Assembly: GCA_017539165.1 (NCBI GenBank)
Contig: JAFYHN010000020.1
Span: forward strand, 1-64,000
Direction: 5' to 3'
Origin: Eubacterium sp.
GTDB lineage: Bacteria > Bacillota > Clostridia > Lachnospirales > Lachnospiraceae
DNA: 64,000 nucleotides
Position 1 is the first letter of the stretch, and each line of letters opens with the position of its first letter. Positions 1 to 8,031 of this stretch are shown one piece after another. A program made the position numbers and the translations under genes. The notes beneath the pieces are model-generated. The model was not told where the DNA came from and ran no database searches. It was given only the letters and a program-made list of their open reading frames with translations.

Positions 1-69
1 CTACAAAACCATTTCACTAAATGTCACCTCCAAAAGCCATTTCGTTTAGTCCACGAAACTCAAAAATAA

Positions 70-483
70 TCATAAAACCATCAGCAACGTACCTGCTCCA
101 ATCAGGAAGCAACCAATCACTGACTTTGGCGTAAACTTCTCATGAAGAAATACAAACGCCAAAACAAGAGTGATCACTACACTCAGCTTATCTATCGGAA
201 CTACCTTCGATGCGTCGCCCATCTGCAGAGCCTTGTAGTAACAAAGCCAGGAGGCTCCGGTAGCAAGGCCGGACAGGATTAAGAACATCCAGCTTTTCCT
301 GCTTATCGTGGCTATTCCTCCCTGGGAGTTCGTTATAAATACCATTCCCCAGGCCATTGTAACTACAACAACGGTACGTATAGCCGTTGCCAGATTTGAA
401 TTAACACCTTCGATTCCGACCTTCGCCAATATCGAAGTAAGTGCGGCAAATACTGCCGATGCAAGTGCAAACCAAAACCACAT
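70..483 (-). CDS. EamA-family small membrane transporter
   Basis: A 137-residue, very hydrophobic protein with about five membrane segments (roughly residues 3-22, 32-51, 63-86, 92-113 and 121-137). It matches one EamA/DMT repeat, including the YYKAL and VVPIDKLS stretches typical of the family. Canonical DMT exporters carry two repeats in about 300 residues; single-repeat proteins near 140 residues are a known subgroup and probably dimerise. It starts 18 bases after the flavodoxin stop and looks like the last gene of a three-gene operon. The substrate cannot be told from sequence. Confidence 0.85.
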   Translation of the reverse strand: MWFWFALASAVFAALTSILAKVGIEGVNSNLATAIRTVVVVTMAWGMVFITNSQGGIATISRKSWMFLILSGLATGASWLCYYKALQMGDASKVVPIDKLSVVITLVLAFVFLHEKFTPKSVIGCFLIGAGTLLMVL

Positions 484-501
484 TATCTTATCTCCCCGCT
501 C

Positions 502-990
502 TTAAAGCCACTCAGCCACTTTCTGCTTTGAATTCTTAGCCTGAGAACCGACAATGGCCAGACCCTTCATGTCCACGTCGGCACCTTTGCACATCTTCTT
601 CACATCAGACGGCATACTTGCCAGTCCGGAGCCTTCGTGTGTGCTTACGACTCTTACTCGTTTTCCTGCAAAGTCCAGCCCTTCAAGCGCCGTCTCAATT
701 TCAGGGGCATATGTTCCCCAGTAAATAGGGCTCATAACATAAATCGTATCGTAAGCGGAAACACCCGTCAGTTTCTCCTTGATGGGAGCATTTCCGATAC
801 GCTTCTTTGCCTCTTCAATACAAGTCTTGTAATCGGCAGCATACGGAACCGCAGGTTCAACCTTAAACATATCAGCCCCAGTCAGTTCCTGTACAAACTC
901 TGCAATATATTCCGTGTTTCCCTTATCAATATAACCAACAGAATAGTTCTCATCAGCTCTTGAAAAATAGATAATCAAGCTTTTACTCAT
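502..990 (-). CDS. Flavodoxin
   Basis: A 162-residue flavodoxin-fold protein. The N-terminus (LIIYFSRADENY, then GNTEYIAEF at about residues 24-32) gives the phosphate-binding loop that holds FMN, and the SPIYWGTYAPE segment near residue 88 is the usual flavin-contacting loop. It should be a soluble one-electron carrier or a small NAD(P)H-dependent reductase. Its start overlaps the stop of the ABM-domain gene by four bases (ATGA), so the two are translationally coupled. The partner reductase cannot be named from this context. Confidence 0.88.
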   Translation of the reverse strand: MSKSLIIYFSRADENYSVGYIDKGNTEYIAEFVQELTGADMFKVEPAVPYAADYKTCIEEAKKRIGNAPIKEKLTGVSAYDTIYVMSPIYWGTYAPEIETALEGLDFAGKRVRVVSTHEGSGLASMPSDVKKMCKGADVDMKGLAIVGSQAKNSKQKVAEWL

Positions 991-1310
991 TTCCGTACAA
1001 ACCTCCTGTCTTCCTCATTCTCTTCAATCCCCATAAAACGTTCCACAGTCATATGAAGATTGTACTTTTCTCTAAGTTTGGCAATTGTATCCATCATTGG
1101 CGATGCGTGATGAGCATCAATGGCCTCCTGGTCACGCCAACTGTCTATGAGAAGAACAGTCTCAGGCTCTTCCAAAGAATAATAATACTCATACCTCAGA
1201 TTCCCTTCTTCCGCACGAATCTTATCTACAGTCCCTGAAGATATCATTTCTTCAGCAAACTTTCGGGCGTTGCCATTTGTTCCCGTGTACCGTAAATTCA
1301 CTGTAATCAT
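987..1310 (-). CDS. ABM-domain (putative quinol monooxygenase) protein
   Basis: A 107-residue protein with the antibiotic-biosynthesis-monooxygenase ferredoxin-like fold: an early beta strand, then LIDSWRDQEAIDAHHASP with the conserved W and HxxS spacing near residues 55-71. Such proteins (YgiN-like) are small dimeric oxygenases, quinol oxidases or scavengers of reactive compounds. GAGGAG lies 7 bases before the ATG. It is first in an ABM-flavodoxin-EamA operon, which fits a small redox or detoxification unit; that role is inferred. Confidence 0.8.
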   Translation of the reverse strand: MITVNLRYTGTNGNARKFAEEMISSGTVDKIRAEEGNLRYEYYYSLEEPETVLLIDSWRDQEAIDAHHASPMMDTIAKLREKYNLHMTVERFMGIEENEEDRRFVRK

Positions 1311-1420
1311 TTATAACTCCTCATAGTGCATAAAATTAAAATATAATTTGCCTCTAAAAATTCCGATTTATCAAAATAAGCACTTTTTCATGCTGCTTCT
1401 TATCTTAACACACTATAGCT

Positions 1421-1711
1421 TTATATTCTTGTTAATAATTCCTTTAAGCAACCAATCCCTTCTGCTCCCCATATAGTTAATGCTTGAGGAACCACTGCAA
1501 CAATAATACCTACAATAAGTCCTTGCCATCCAAGTGATGCAGATCCATTAATAAACGAGCAGATGCCTCCAATTACAAAGAAAACTCCCAGAACCCAACA
1601 TACAAGATTTGCCAGGCCACCAATAAAGTCAATTGCAAGCATTAAAAGTGTAAGCATAGCCTGAACTGGCAACAAAACGATTCTAAGCATAAATCTTATA
1701 ACTATCATCAT
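1421..1711 (-). CDS. Small membrane protein resembling conjugative-element CD1845 family
   Basis: A 96-residue protein with two or three hydrophobic segments (about residues 8-30, 34-54 and 62-80) ending in a short polar tail. The pattern of basic N-terminus, long first helix, LGWQGLIVGIIVA and a Trp-containing end resembles the CD1845-type proteins carried by clostridial conjugative transposons, but this is judged by eye. It overlaps the upstream HTH gene by four bases (ATGA), and GGGGGA precedes its ATG, so the two form one operon. Function unknown. Two adjacent ATG codons are possible starts. Confidence 0.6.
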   Translation of the reverse strand: MMIVIRFMLRIVLLPVQAMLTLLMLAIDFIGGLANLVCWVLGVFFVIGGICSFINGSASLGWQGLIVGIIVAVVPQALTIWGAEGIGCLKELLTRI

Positions 1712-1980
1712 AGGTTCCCCCTTTCCTTCTCCATCTTAACTTTATAAGCAATCAATCGAAGGACATAATCTGGAGCCTGTCTACGCCCCAGTTCCCATTC
1801 CTGCATTGTTCGATAAGGAATTCCAAGCCAATCAGAAAAGTCTTTACGATTCATACCAGCTTGTTCTCTAATAGCTTTAAATTGGTATGCTACAAGTCTA
1901 CGCTCACGATTAGCATCATTCTTATCTATATGCTCCACTTCAATTTCAATGCCTTCAACATTGTAAATTTCTTTCATCAT
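1708..1980 (-). CDS. XRE-type helix-turn-helix regulator
   Basis: A 90-residue DNA-binding protein. Residues about 32-78 form an HTH with the sequence RKDFSDWLGIPYRTMQEW followed by a WELGRRQAPDYVLRLI helix, a layout common in regulators of clostridial mobile elements. GGAGG precedes the first of two adjacent ATGs. It is cotranscribed with the 96-residue membrane protein from a consensus promoter at 2023-2052. That promoter is overlapped by a 19-bp direct repeat that is a good candidate operator for this protein (autoregulation, inferred). Confidence 0.8.
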   Translation of the reverse strand: MMKEIYNVEGIEIEVEHIDKNDANRERRLVAYQFKAIREQAGMNRKDFSDWLGIPYRTMQEWELGRRQAPDYVLRLIAYKVKMEKERGNL

Positions 1981-1993
1981 AGGCGCCTCCTTT

Positions 1994-2047
1994 ATGTAGT
2001 CATTGCGTATATCTCTATCTATATTATAATGTAGTCAATGCGTATAT
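1994..2047. repeat. Tandem 19-bp direct repeat, probable operator
   Basis: Two copies of ATGTAGTCATTGCGTATAT (1994-2012 and 2029-2047, one mismatch) are spaced 35 bases apart. A further GTCAATGC fragment follows at 2048-2055. On the minus strand one copy fills the -35/-10 spacer and the other lies over the start of the transcript, a typical arrangement for steric repression. The adjacent XRE gene is the obvious candidate ligand. Confidence 0.7.
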
Positions 2048-2052
2048 GTCAA
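2023..2052 (-). promoter_or_regulatory. Promoter of the XRE/membrane-protein pair
   Basis: TTGACA at 2047-2052 and TATAAT at 2023-2028 (minus strand), separated by 18 bases. Both hexamers are perfect consensus. The transcript would begin about 35 bases before the XRE start codon. Confidence 0.8.
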
Positions 2053-2055
2053 TGC

Positions 2056-2096
2056 AAAAAAATACCCGCAAAGCAGATATCATCTGCAATGCGGGC
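2056..2096 (-). terminator. Intrinsic terminator after the second XRE gene
   Basis: A two-part stem on the minus strand (CCCGCA/TGCGGG closing GCAGAT/ATCTGC with a three-base loop, 2065-2095) is followed by seven Ts (2056-2062). It ends the 2117-2452 transcript and abuts the -35 of the next promoter. Confidence 0.85.
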
Positions 2097-2116
2097 ATTC
2101 CGAACCTTATTCAGTT

Positions 2117-2452
2117 TTAAAGCAATCCTTCTACCTTACGCTTCATTACCCAAAAAACATCCTCTACTTCTCGATCAGAAAGTTTTTCAAGCAATTTAAA
2201 GAATGAACTGTACTTAGCAGCAAGCCTCTGTTCTTCTCCTTCAGCTGTGAAATCCACAAATAGTAGTTCTCTTACATCCACATTATAGATACGAGAGAAT
2301 TGAGCAAGCTCATCAGCAGATATATTTCTCTTTGCTGATTCAATATCACTGATTGTAGTCTTCTTAATCTTCATCAGAGTAGCTGCTTCGTCCTGAGTAA
2401 TTCCAGCTCTAACACGAGCCTCTTTAATCTTTTTTGCTGTAAATTCCGACAT
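2117..2452 (-). CDS. XRE-family transcriptional regulator
   Basis: A 111-residue protein with an N-terminal HTH_3 domain (about residues 9-64): IKEARVRAGITQDEAATLM, recognition-helix region KTTISDIESAKRNIS, then YNVDVRELL. The C-terminal 40 residues form a charged helical tail, probably for dimerisation. There is no peptidase or ligand domain, so it is a simple repressor type. It is monocistronic: terminator downstream, and two 17-bp palindromes upstream (2471-2487, 2514-2530) that probably serve as its operators. Confidence 0.85.
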   Translation of the reverse strand: MSEFTAKKIKEARVRAGITQDEAATLMKIKKTTISDIESAKRNISADELAQFSRIYNVDVRELLFVDFTAEGEEQRLAAKYSSFFKLLEKLSDREVEDVFWVMKRKVEGLL

Positions 2453-2470
2453 TTACAAACCTCCTTCCAA

Positions 2471-2530
2471 GTTCGGAAATCCCGAACTTTTTTCAAAATG
2501 GTCATTTTTTCGTGTTCGGAAATCCCGAAC
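2471..2530. promoter_or_regulatory. Two identical 17-bp palindromic operators
   Basis: GTTCGGAAATCCCGAAC occurs at 2471-2487 and again at 2514-2530. Each has six-base inverted arms (GTTCGG/CCGAAC). Between them lies a third inverted repeat, AAAATG-GT-CATTTT at 2495-2508. The pair sits directly upstream of the XRE gene starting at 2452. Confidence 0.75.
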
Positions 2531-2613
2531 TTTCATCTCAAAATTTTGATAAAAGCATTCAGAAAAGGTTTGTATCATGATCTCATGGTCGGCTGATGAA
2601 AAATATTTTTTGT

Positions 2614-2648
2614 AAAAAAATATAGGGTGTCTTTGCAGACACCCTATA
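2614..2648 (-). terminator. Intrinsic terminator of ppdK
   Basis: Perfect 11-bp arms TATAGGGTGTC (2621-2631) and GACACCCTATA (2638-2648) around a six-base loop, followed on the minus strand by seven Ts (2614-2620). It lies 127 bases beyond the ppdK stop. Confidence 0.9.
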
Positions 2649-2774
2649 CTAGGAATAGCTTTATTTCAAGCTTTTCTGGGTAATGAAACGAATTATCAGG
2701 ATGATAAATCCTCATACATTGTCTCATGTAATCCTTCGAAATTTCGAAGGTTCCCAAAAAACAGCTCGGATCTT

Positions 2775-5417
2775 TTACTGACGTGACTCGGCGATAGCTG
2801 CCTGTGCAGCAGCAAGTCTAGCAACAGGTACACGGAATGGTGAACATGATACATAGTCAAGTCCGATCTTGTGGCAGAACTCAACTGATGAAGGATCTCC
2901 ACCGTGCTCTCCACAGATACCGCAGTGAAGTGATGGATTAACTGGCTTACCAAGCTTAAGAGCTGTCTCCATAAGCTTACCAACACCATTCTGATCAAGC
3001 TTAGCAAATGGATCATTCTCGAAGATCTTAGCATCATAGTAAGCATCAAGGAACTTACCAGCATCATCTCTTGAGAAACCAAATGTCATCTGTGTAAGGT
3101 CATTTGTACCGAAGCAGAAGAAGTCAGCCTCTGTAGCGATCTCGTCAGCTGTAAGTGCAGCTCTAGGGATCTCGATCATTGTACCAACTTCGTACTTAAG
3201 GTTAACACCTGCAGCAGCGATCTCAGCGTCAGCTGTCTCTACTACTACCTTCTTAACATACTTAAGCTCTTTGAGCTCGCATGTAAGAGGGATCATGATT
3301 TCAGGCTTAACATCCCAATCAGCATGTGCCTTCTGTACTTCGATAGCTGCTCTGATAACAGCCTTTGTCTGCATCTTAGCAATCTCAGGATATGTAACTG
3401 CAAGACGGCATCCTCTGTGACCCATCATAGGGTTGAACTCCTTAAGTGACTCAACGATAGCCTTAACTTCGTCAAGTGACTTTCCAAGGTCATTTGCAAG
3501 TTTAACCTGCTCAGCTTCCTCGTGAGGAACGAACTCATGAAGAGGTGGATCCAGGAATCTGATTGTAACAGGACATCCCTCAAGAGCCTCATAGAGTGCC
3601 TTGAAGTCGCTCTGCTGATATGGAAGGATCTTATCAAGAGCCTTCTCTCTAGCTTCTACTGTATCTGCACAGATCATCTCACGGAATGCAGCAATTCTGT
3701 CTTCCTCGAAGAACATGTGCTCTGTACGGCAAAGTCCGATACCCTCTGCTCCAAGCTCACGAGCCTTCTTAGCATCTGCAGGTGTATCAGCATTTGTTCT
3801 AACTTTAAGCTTTCTGAACTGATCAGCCCAAGCCATGATACGTCCAAACTCACCAGCAATCTGAGCATCAACTGTAGGGATAAGTCCCTGATAGATGTTA
3901 CCTGTTGTACCATCGATAGAGATCTCTGATCCTTCTACAAACTCAACACCTGCAAGTGTGAACTTCTTGTTTTCCTCATCCATGTTGATGTCGCCACAAC
4001 CAGATACACAGCATGTACCCATACCACGAGCAACAACGGCAGCGTGTGATGTCATACCACCACGAACTGTAAGGATACCCTGAGCACTCTTCATACCTGT
4101 GATATCTTCTGGAGATGTCTCAAGTCTTACAAGTACTACCTTCTCACCACGAGCTGCCCATTCAACAGCATCGTCAGCTGTAAATACAACCTTACCACAT
4201 GCAGCACCAGGAGAAGCTCCAAGTCCCTTTCCAAGTGGTGTAGCTGCCTTAAGAGCTGCTGCATCGAACTGTGGGTGAAGAAGTGTATCAAGGTTACGAG
4301 GATCGATCATAGCTACTGCTTCTTCAGGTGTCTTATGTCCTTCATCAACAAGGTCACAAGCAATCTTAAGAGCAGCTGGAGCTGTTCTCTTACCATTTCT
4401 ACACTGAAGCATGTAAAGTTTCTTGTTCTCTACTGTGAACTCCATATCCTGCATATCATGGTAGTGATTCTCAAGAGTCTCACAAACCTTAAGGAACTCA
4501 GCATAAGCTTCTGGGAATTCCTTCTCCATCTGAGCGATTGGCATAGGTGTACGAACACCAGCAACTACGTCCTCGCCCTGTGCATTGATGAGGAACTCAC
4601 CCATGAGCTTGTTCTCACCTGTAGCAGGATCTCTTGTAAATGCAACACCAGTACCTGACTCGTTGTTAAGGTTACCAAATACCATAGGCATTACGTTTAC
4701 AGCTGTTCCCCATGAATAAGGGATATCATTGTCACGACGATATACATTTGCACGAGGGTTATCCCATGAACGGAATACAGCCTCGATAGCGAGCTTAAGC
4801 TGCTCTACTGGATCTGAAGGGAAGTCCTGTCCAAGCTGGTTCTTGTACTCAGCCTTGAACTGCTCTGCAAGAGTCTTAAGATCCTGAGCTGTAAGATCTA
4901 CGTCGAACTTAACACCCTTCTCTTCCTTCATCTTGTCGATAAGCTGCTCGAAATACTTCTTACCAACTTCCATAACTACGTCAGAGAACATCTGAATGAA
5001 TCTTCTATATGAATCATATACGAATCTCTCAAAAGCTGGATCTGGGTTTCCCTTGATCATAGCTTCTACTACTTCATCATTAAGACCGAGGTTGAGGATT
5101 GTATCCATCATACCAGGCATAGAAGCTCTAGCACCTGAACGAACTGATACGAGAAGTGGATTGTTAAGATCACCAAACTTCTTTCCATTTACTTCTTCCA
5201 TCCAAGCTACGCCTTCCATAGCCTGTGTCATGATCTCATCGTTAATCTTACGACCATCTTCATAGTACTGTGTACAAGCCTCTGTTGTGATAGTGAAACC
5301 CTGTGGTACAGGAAGACCGATCTCAGTCATCTCTGCAAGGTTTGCACCCTTACCACCAAGCAAGTTACGCATAGACATATTACCTTCTTTGAAGGTGTAT
5401 ACCCATTTGTTTGCCAT
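2775..5417 (-). CDS. ppdK: Pyruvate, phosphate dikinase
   Basis: An 880-residue enzyme of full family length that interconverts PEP + AMP + PPi and pyruvate + ATP + Pi. In anaerobes it serves glycolysis or gluconeogenesis in the cytoplasm. The N-terminal ATP-grasp domain includes GGKGANLAEM and SVRSGARASMPGMMDT. The swivelling phosphohistidine domain has GGMTSHAAVVARGMG with the catalytic His at about 458. The C-terminal TIM-barrel PEP/pyruvate domain contains GHRGCRLAV, FGTNDLTQM and HCGICGEHGGDP with the catalytic Cys at about 832. The gene is monocistronic with its own terminator, and AGGAGG precedes the ATG. Confidence 0.98.
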   Translation of the reverse strand: MANKWVYTFKEGNMSMRNLLGGKGANLAEMTEIGLPVPQGFTITTEACTQYYEDGRKINDEIMTQAMEGVAWMEEVNGKKFGDLNNPLLVSVRSGARASMPGMMDTILNLGLNDEVVEAMIKGNPDPAFERFVYDSYRRFIQMFSDVVMEVGKKYFEQLIDKMKEEKGVKFDVDLTAQDLKTLAEQFKAEYKNQLGQDFPSDPVEQLKLAIEAVFRSWDNPRANVYRRDNDIPYSWGTAVNVMPMVFGNLNNESGTGVAFTRDPATGENKLMGEFLINAQGEDVVAGVRTPMPIAQMEKEFPEAYAEFLKVCETLENHYHDMQDMEFTVENKKLYMLQCRNGKRTAPAALKIACDLVDEGHKTPEEAVAMIDPRNLDTLLHPQFDAAALKAATPLGKGLGASPGAACGKVVFTADDAVEWAARGEKVVLVRLETSPEDITGMKSAQGILTVRGGMTSHAAVVARGMGTCCVSGCGDINMDEENKKFTLAGVEFVEGSEISIDGTTGNIYQGLIPTVDAQIAGEFGRIMAWADQFRKLKVRTNADTPADAKKARELGAEGIGLCRTEHMFFEEDRIAAFREMICADTVEAREKALDKILPYQQSDFKALYEALEGCPVTIRFLDPPLHEFVPHEEAEQVKLANDLGKSLDEVKAIVESLKEFNPMMGHRGCRLAVTYPEIAKMQTKAVIRAAIEVQKAHADWDVKPEIMIPLTCELKELKYVKKVVVETADAEIAAAGVNLKYEVGTMIEIPRAALTADEIATEADFFCFGTNDLTQMTFGFSRDDAGKFLDAYYDAKIFENDPFAKLDQNGVGKLMETALKLGKPVNPSLHCGICGEHGGDPSSVEFCHKIGLDYVSCSPFRVPVARLAAAQAAIAESRQ

Positions 5418-5520
5418 TTTGTTTAGTACCTCCTAAAAAATGTATTATTATTGTCGGAAACCTTGGAAAATCCTAGTCCAAATGGACATAGTATCCCCCT
5501 AGAGTCCGTAACTAGCAGAC

Positions 5521-5549
5521 ATTATAACACAAACTCTAAAATAAATGAA
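5521..5549 (-). promoter_or_regulatory. Probable ppdK promoter and leader
   Basis: TATAAT at 5521-5526 (minus strand) with a weak TTCATT 17 bases upstream (5544-5549). The roughly 95-base leader that follows contains a small stem around GTCC-AAAT-GGAC. No riboswitch class is recognisable. Confidence 0.55.
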
Positions 5550-5599
5550 CATAATTTTTTATAAATTTCTTCTTTTTTCAAAAGGTCTGTCTTATAACC

Positions 5600-5640
5600 A
5601 AAATATGACAGTTGAAATCTGATTTCAACTGTCATATTTT
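5600..5640 (-). repeat. Palindromic repeat unit R1, terminator-like, after glyS
   Basis: Perfect 20-base arms around a single central base (5600-5619 and 5621-5640), core ATGACAGTTGAAATC. It lies 13 bases after the glyS stop, and the minus-strand transcript ends the stem in ATATTTT, so it can act as an intrinsic terminator. It is one member of a family also found at 11964-12035, 15093-15121 and 36161-36225. Confidence 0.85.
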
Positions 5641-5653
5641 CAATTAATGTATA

Positions 5654-7060
5654 TTAGAAATCCATTTTTGCTTCGAAGTAAGCCTTGAGGTCTTCAATCT
5701 TAACTCTCTCCTGCTCCATTGTGTCGCGGTCGCGGACTGTAACTGCTCCGTCTTCTTCTGAATCGAAGTCGTATGTGATGCAGAATGGTGTACCGATCTC
5801 GTCCTGACGACGATATCTCTTACCGATAGCTCCTCTGTCGTCGTACTCACAGTTCCAGTATTTGCTGAGCTGAGCGTAAACTTTTTCAGCACCCTCGCCA
5901 AGCTTCTTTGAAAGTGGGAACACACCAATCTTAACAGGTGCGATCGCAGGATGGAAATGAAGTACTGTACGTACATCGTTCTTCTCTGCATCGAGAACTT
6001 CCTCATCGTATGCTTCGCAAAGGAATGCAAGTGTAACACGGTCAGCACCGAGTGATGGCTCAACGACGTAAGGAATGTACTTCTCATTTAACTCATCATC
6101 GAAGTATTCCATAGGCTCACCAGATGTATTCTGATGCTGTGTAAGGTCGTAGTCTGTTCTTGAAGCTATTCCCCAAAGCTCGCCCCAGTCTGTGAATGGG
6201 AATGCGTACTCTATATCTGTTGTATGGTCTGAGTAGAATGAAAGCTCTTCCTGATCGTGATCACGAAGTCTTAAGTTCTCTTCTTTGATTCCAAGATTAA
6301 GAAGCCACTCGAAGCAGAACTTTCTCCAATACTCGAACCACTCTGTCTGTGTACCTGGCTTGCAGAAGAACTCAAGCTCCATCTGCTCGAACTCTCTTGT
6401 TCTGAATGTGAAGTTACCAGGTGTGATCTCATTTCTAAATGACTTACCAACCTGTCCGATTCCGAAAGGAACCTTCTTACGGGATGTTCTCTGAACATTC
6501 TTGAAGTTTACGAAGATACCCTGTGCTGTTTCAGGTCTGAGATAAACTGTATTCTTAGCATCCTCAGTAACACCCTGGAATGTCTTGAACATAAGGTTGA
6601 ACTGACGGATTCCTGTAAAGTTATGCTTTCCACATGATGGACATGGTACGTTATGATCTTCAATGAACTTCTCCATCTCTTCATTTGACCATCCATCAAC
6701 AGATGATGTAAGCTCGATTCCGTTCTCTGCGGCAAATGCCTCTATAACCTGATCTGCTCTGAATCTTTCATGGCACTCTTTACAATCCATAAGAGGATCG
6801 GAGAAACTTCCGAGATGACCTGAAGCTACCCATGTCTGAGGGTTCATAAGAATAGCTGTATCAACTCCAACATTGTAAGGACATTCCTGAACGAACTTCT
6901 TCCACCATGCCTTCTTTACGTTGTTTTTAAGCTCAACTCCGAGATTACCGTAGTCCCAAGTATTTGCAAGACCACCGTATATCTCTGAACCCGGATATAC
7001 GAAACCTCTTGATTTAGCAAGAGATATAATCTTCTCCATAGTCTTCTCTGATTTATCCAT
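5654..7060 (-). CDS. glyS: Glycyl-tRNA synthetase (single-chain type)
   Basis: A 468-residue class II aminoacyl-tRNA synthetase that charges tRNA-Gly. It is the alpha2, eukaryote/archaeal-like form rather than the bacterial alpha2beta2 form. Visible features are [14 protein letters not shown] at the N-terminus, a zinc-ribbon pair (CKECHERF near residue 93 and [11 protein letters not shown] near 141), motif 2 ([23 protein letters not shown]), and motif 3 ([20 protein letters not shown]). The anticodon-binding domain occupies roughly the last 100 residues. No T-box fits in the 41-base gap to the lipoprotein gene upstream, so the two may share a transcript. A palindromic terminator follows. Confidence 0.97.
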   Translation of the reverse strand: MDKSEKTMEKIISLAKSRGFVYPGSEIYGGLANTWDYGNLGVELKNNVKKAWWKKFVQECPYNVGVDTAILMNPQTWVASGHLGSFSDPLMDCKECHERFRADQVIEAFAAENGIELTSSVDGWSNEEMEKFIEDHNVPCPSCGKHNFTGIRQFNLMFKTFQGVTEDAKNTVYLRPETAQGIFVNFKNVQRTSRKKVPFGIGQVGKSFRNEITPGNFTFRTREFEQMELEFFCKPGTQTEWFEYWRKFCFEWLLNLGIKEENLRLRDHDQEELSFYSDHTTDIEYAFPFTDWGELWGIASRTDYDLTQHQNTSGEPMEYFDDELNEKYIPYVVEPSLGADRVTLAFLCEAYDEEVLDAEKNDVRTVLHFHPAIAPVKIGVFPLSKKLGEGAEKVYAQLSKYWNCEYDDRGAIGKRYRRQDEIGTPFCITYDFDSEEDGAVTVRDRDTMEQERVKIEDLKAYFEAKMDF

Positions 7061-7101
7061 TAATAAATTCCTCCTAATTATTTTTCTACATCATTAGCGT
7101 A

Positions 7102-7941
7102 TTACATACCGAAATCATAAACGATGACAGCTTTTCCATCACCGATTGAATGTGCACTGCTGTCATTAACCTTCTCGGCATGTTTATTTGTATAGCAGAC
7201 CTTTCCACTATTGAAGACGAACTTCATATCAACATCTGTGATAAGCATCATGTATGTTTCGCCGGAAATATCCTTCGATTCAACAACATTCTGACCATCT
7301 GCATCTGTAAATGTAGCAACTGCATCTGTAACAGAAGCTGAATCTGAACCGGAAGGTGATTTACCCTGACGCTCTTCCTTGATTCTCTCTAGATCCTCGA
7401 GGGTATAACCTGCTGCTTCAAGTTCTTCTTCACTGATATTTTCAAAATCCTCATCATCAACGTCCGACATAGCGTCATTTAAGCTTGCTATCTCAGCAGC
7501 TTCTTTCTTAGCTATCTCGTCCGGAGTTTTAGGATCATACTTTGTAAGCTGAATGTTGTATCCGTTAAATTCATTGTATGTATCAATGTCATTAAACTGG
7601 ATGCATGTTCTTACGGTATTGCCTTTTATATCAATCTCCATAAGGGAAATGTCACAAGCCCCTCTTTTTCCGTTGAACTTGTCAATCTCTCCTTTAACGT
7701 AACTTTCTACAGAAGAAGTATCTACATCTGAATCTGAATAATCCTCAACAGCTATCTCTGTAATAATGCCGTTAGGGCTGATCTTTACAGTATTCTCATG
7801 CACATCACCGATTACTGATACATGATCTACCGGCTGATCATTCTCTGTCTTTTCTTTCTTTCCACATGCAGAAAGTGCAAATGTCAGTGCAAGCATGCAT
7901 GTGATAAAAACACGTTTTGTTTTGCATTTGTTAAAACTCAT
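7102..7941 (-). CDS. Hypothetical lipoprotein
   Basis: A 279-residue protein with a lipoprotein signal: basic KCKTKR, a hydrophobic run, then lipobox LSAC with the lipidated Cys at about 26. It is therefore predicted to be exported and anchored to the outer face of the membrane. The mature part is acidic, with a repetitive Asp/Glu/Ser-rich stretch at about residues 150-215 (a likely flexible linker), and a final beta-rich region with an NKHAEKVN motif. I do not recognise a domain. It has its own TTGACA promoter overlapped by an inverted repeat and precedes glyS by 41 bases. Confidence 0.75.
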   Translation of the reverse strand: MSFNKCKTKRVFITCMLALTFALSACGKKEKTENDQPVDHVSVIGDVHENTVKISPNGIITEIAVEDYSDSDVDTSSVESYVKGEIDKFNGKRGACDISLMEIDIKGNTVRTCIQFNDIDTYNEFNGYNIQLTKYDPKTPDEIAKKEAAEIASLNDAMSDVDDEDFENISEEELEAAGYTLEDLERIKEERQGKSPSGSDSASVTDAVATFTDADGQNVVESKDISGETYMMLITDVDMKFVFNSGKVCYTNKHAEKVNDSSAHSIGDGKAVIVYDFGM

Positions 7942-7991
7942 ATTTGCTATGCCTCGTTATATATATTTTTACGCAACATACTTTGATTTTT

Positions 7992-8018
7992 CACAGTGCG
8001 ATATTTTATCACACTATG
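7992..8018. repeat. Inverted repeat over the lipoprotein-gene promoter
   Basis: Arms CACAGTGCGATA (7992-8003) and TATCACACTATG (8007-8018) pair over all 12 positions on the minus-strand RNA if two G-U wobbles are allowed, with a three-base loop. The repeat covers the -10 hexamer and most of the spacer of the promoter at 8003-8031. It may be an operator or part of the recO 3' end. Confidence 0.55.
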
Positions 8019-8031
8019 CTTTTAGTGTCAA
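8003..8031 (-). promoter_or_regulatory. Promoter of the lipoprotein gene
   Basis: TTGACA at 8026-8031, 17-base spacer, TAAAAT at 8003-8008 (minus strand). The -35 overlaps the recO stop codon. Confidence 0.75.

Larger units (their letters stand above)
2453..2774. other. Intergenic region between ppdK and the XRE gene
   Basis: This 322-base gap holds the ppdK terminator (2614-2648), an 18-bp perfect palindrome CCTTCGAAATTTCGAAGG at 2733-2750 just after the ppdK stop, and the twin operators of the XRE gene (2471-2530). I see no gene I can support. Confidence 0.7.

Noticed and set aside
1-69. Weak stem TTTCGT/ACGAAA and a GGAGG followed by an ATG at the left edge
   Set aside because: The stem is only six pairs, and the frame after the GGAGG closes after a few codons. 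No terminator or gene can be supported.
1379-1400. Possible terminator AAGCA/TGCTT after the 96-residue membrane protein gene
   Set aside because: Five pairs with a long AT-rich loop and only four Ts; too weak to call.
2644-2727. 27-codon frame on the minus strand with AAGGA before the ATG, after ppdK
   Set aside because: It runs into the ppdK terminator stem, has no family resemblance, and its ribosome binding site is part of the palindrome. Chance is likelier.
5644-6087. 147-codon alternative minus frame inside glyS
   Set aside because: It is fully contained in glyS, and its composition (His, Ser and Arg rich) is typical of an out-of-frame reading.
7061-7101. T-box riboswitch for glyS
   Set aside because: Only 41 bases separate glyS from the lipoprotein gene; a T-box needs well over 150 bases, and none of its conserved sequence is present.
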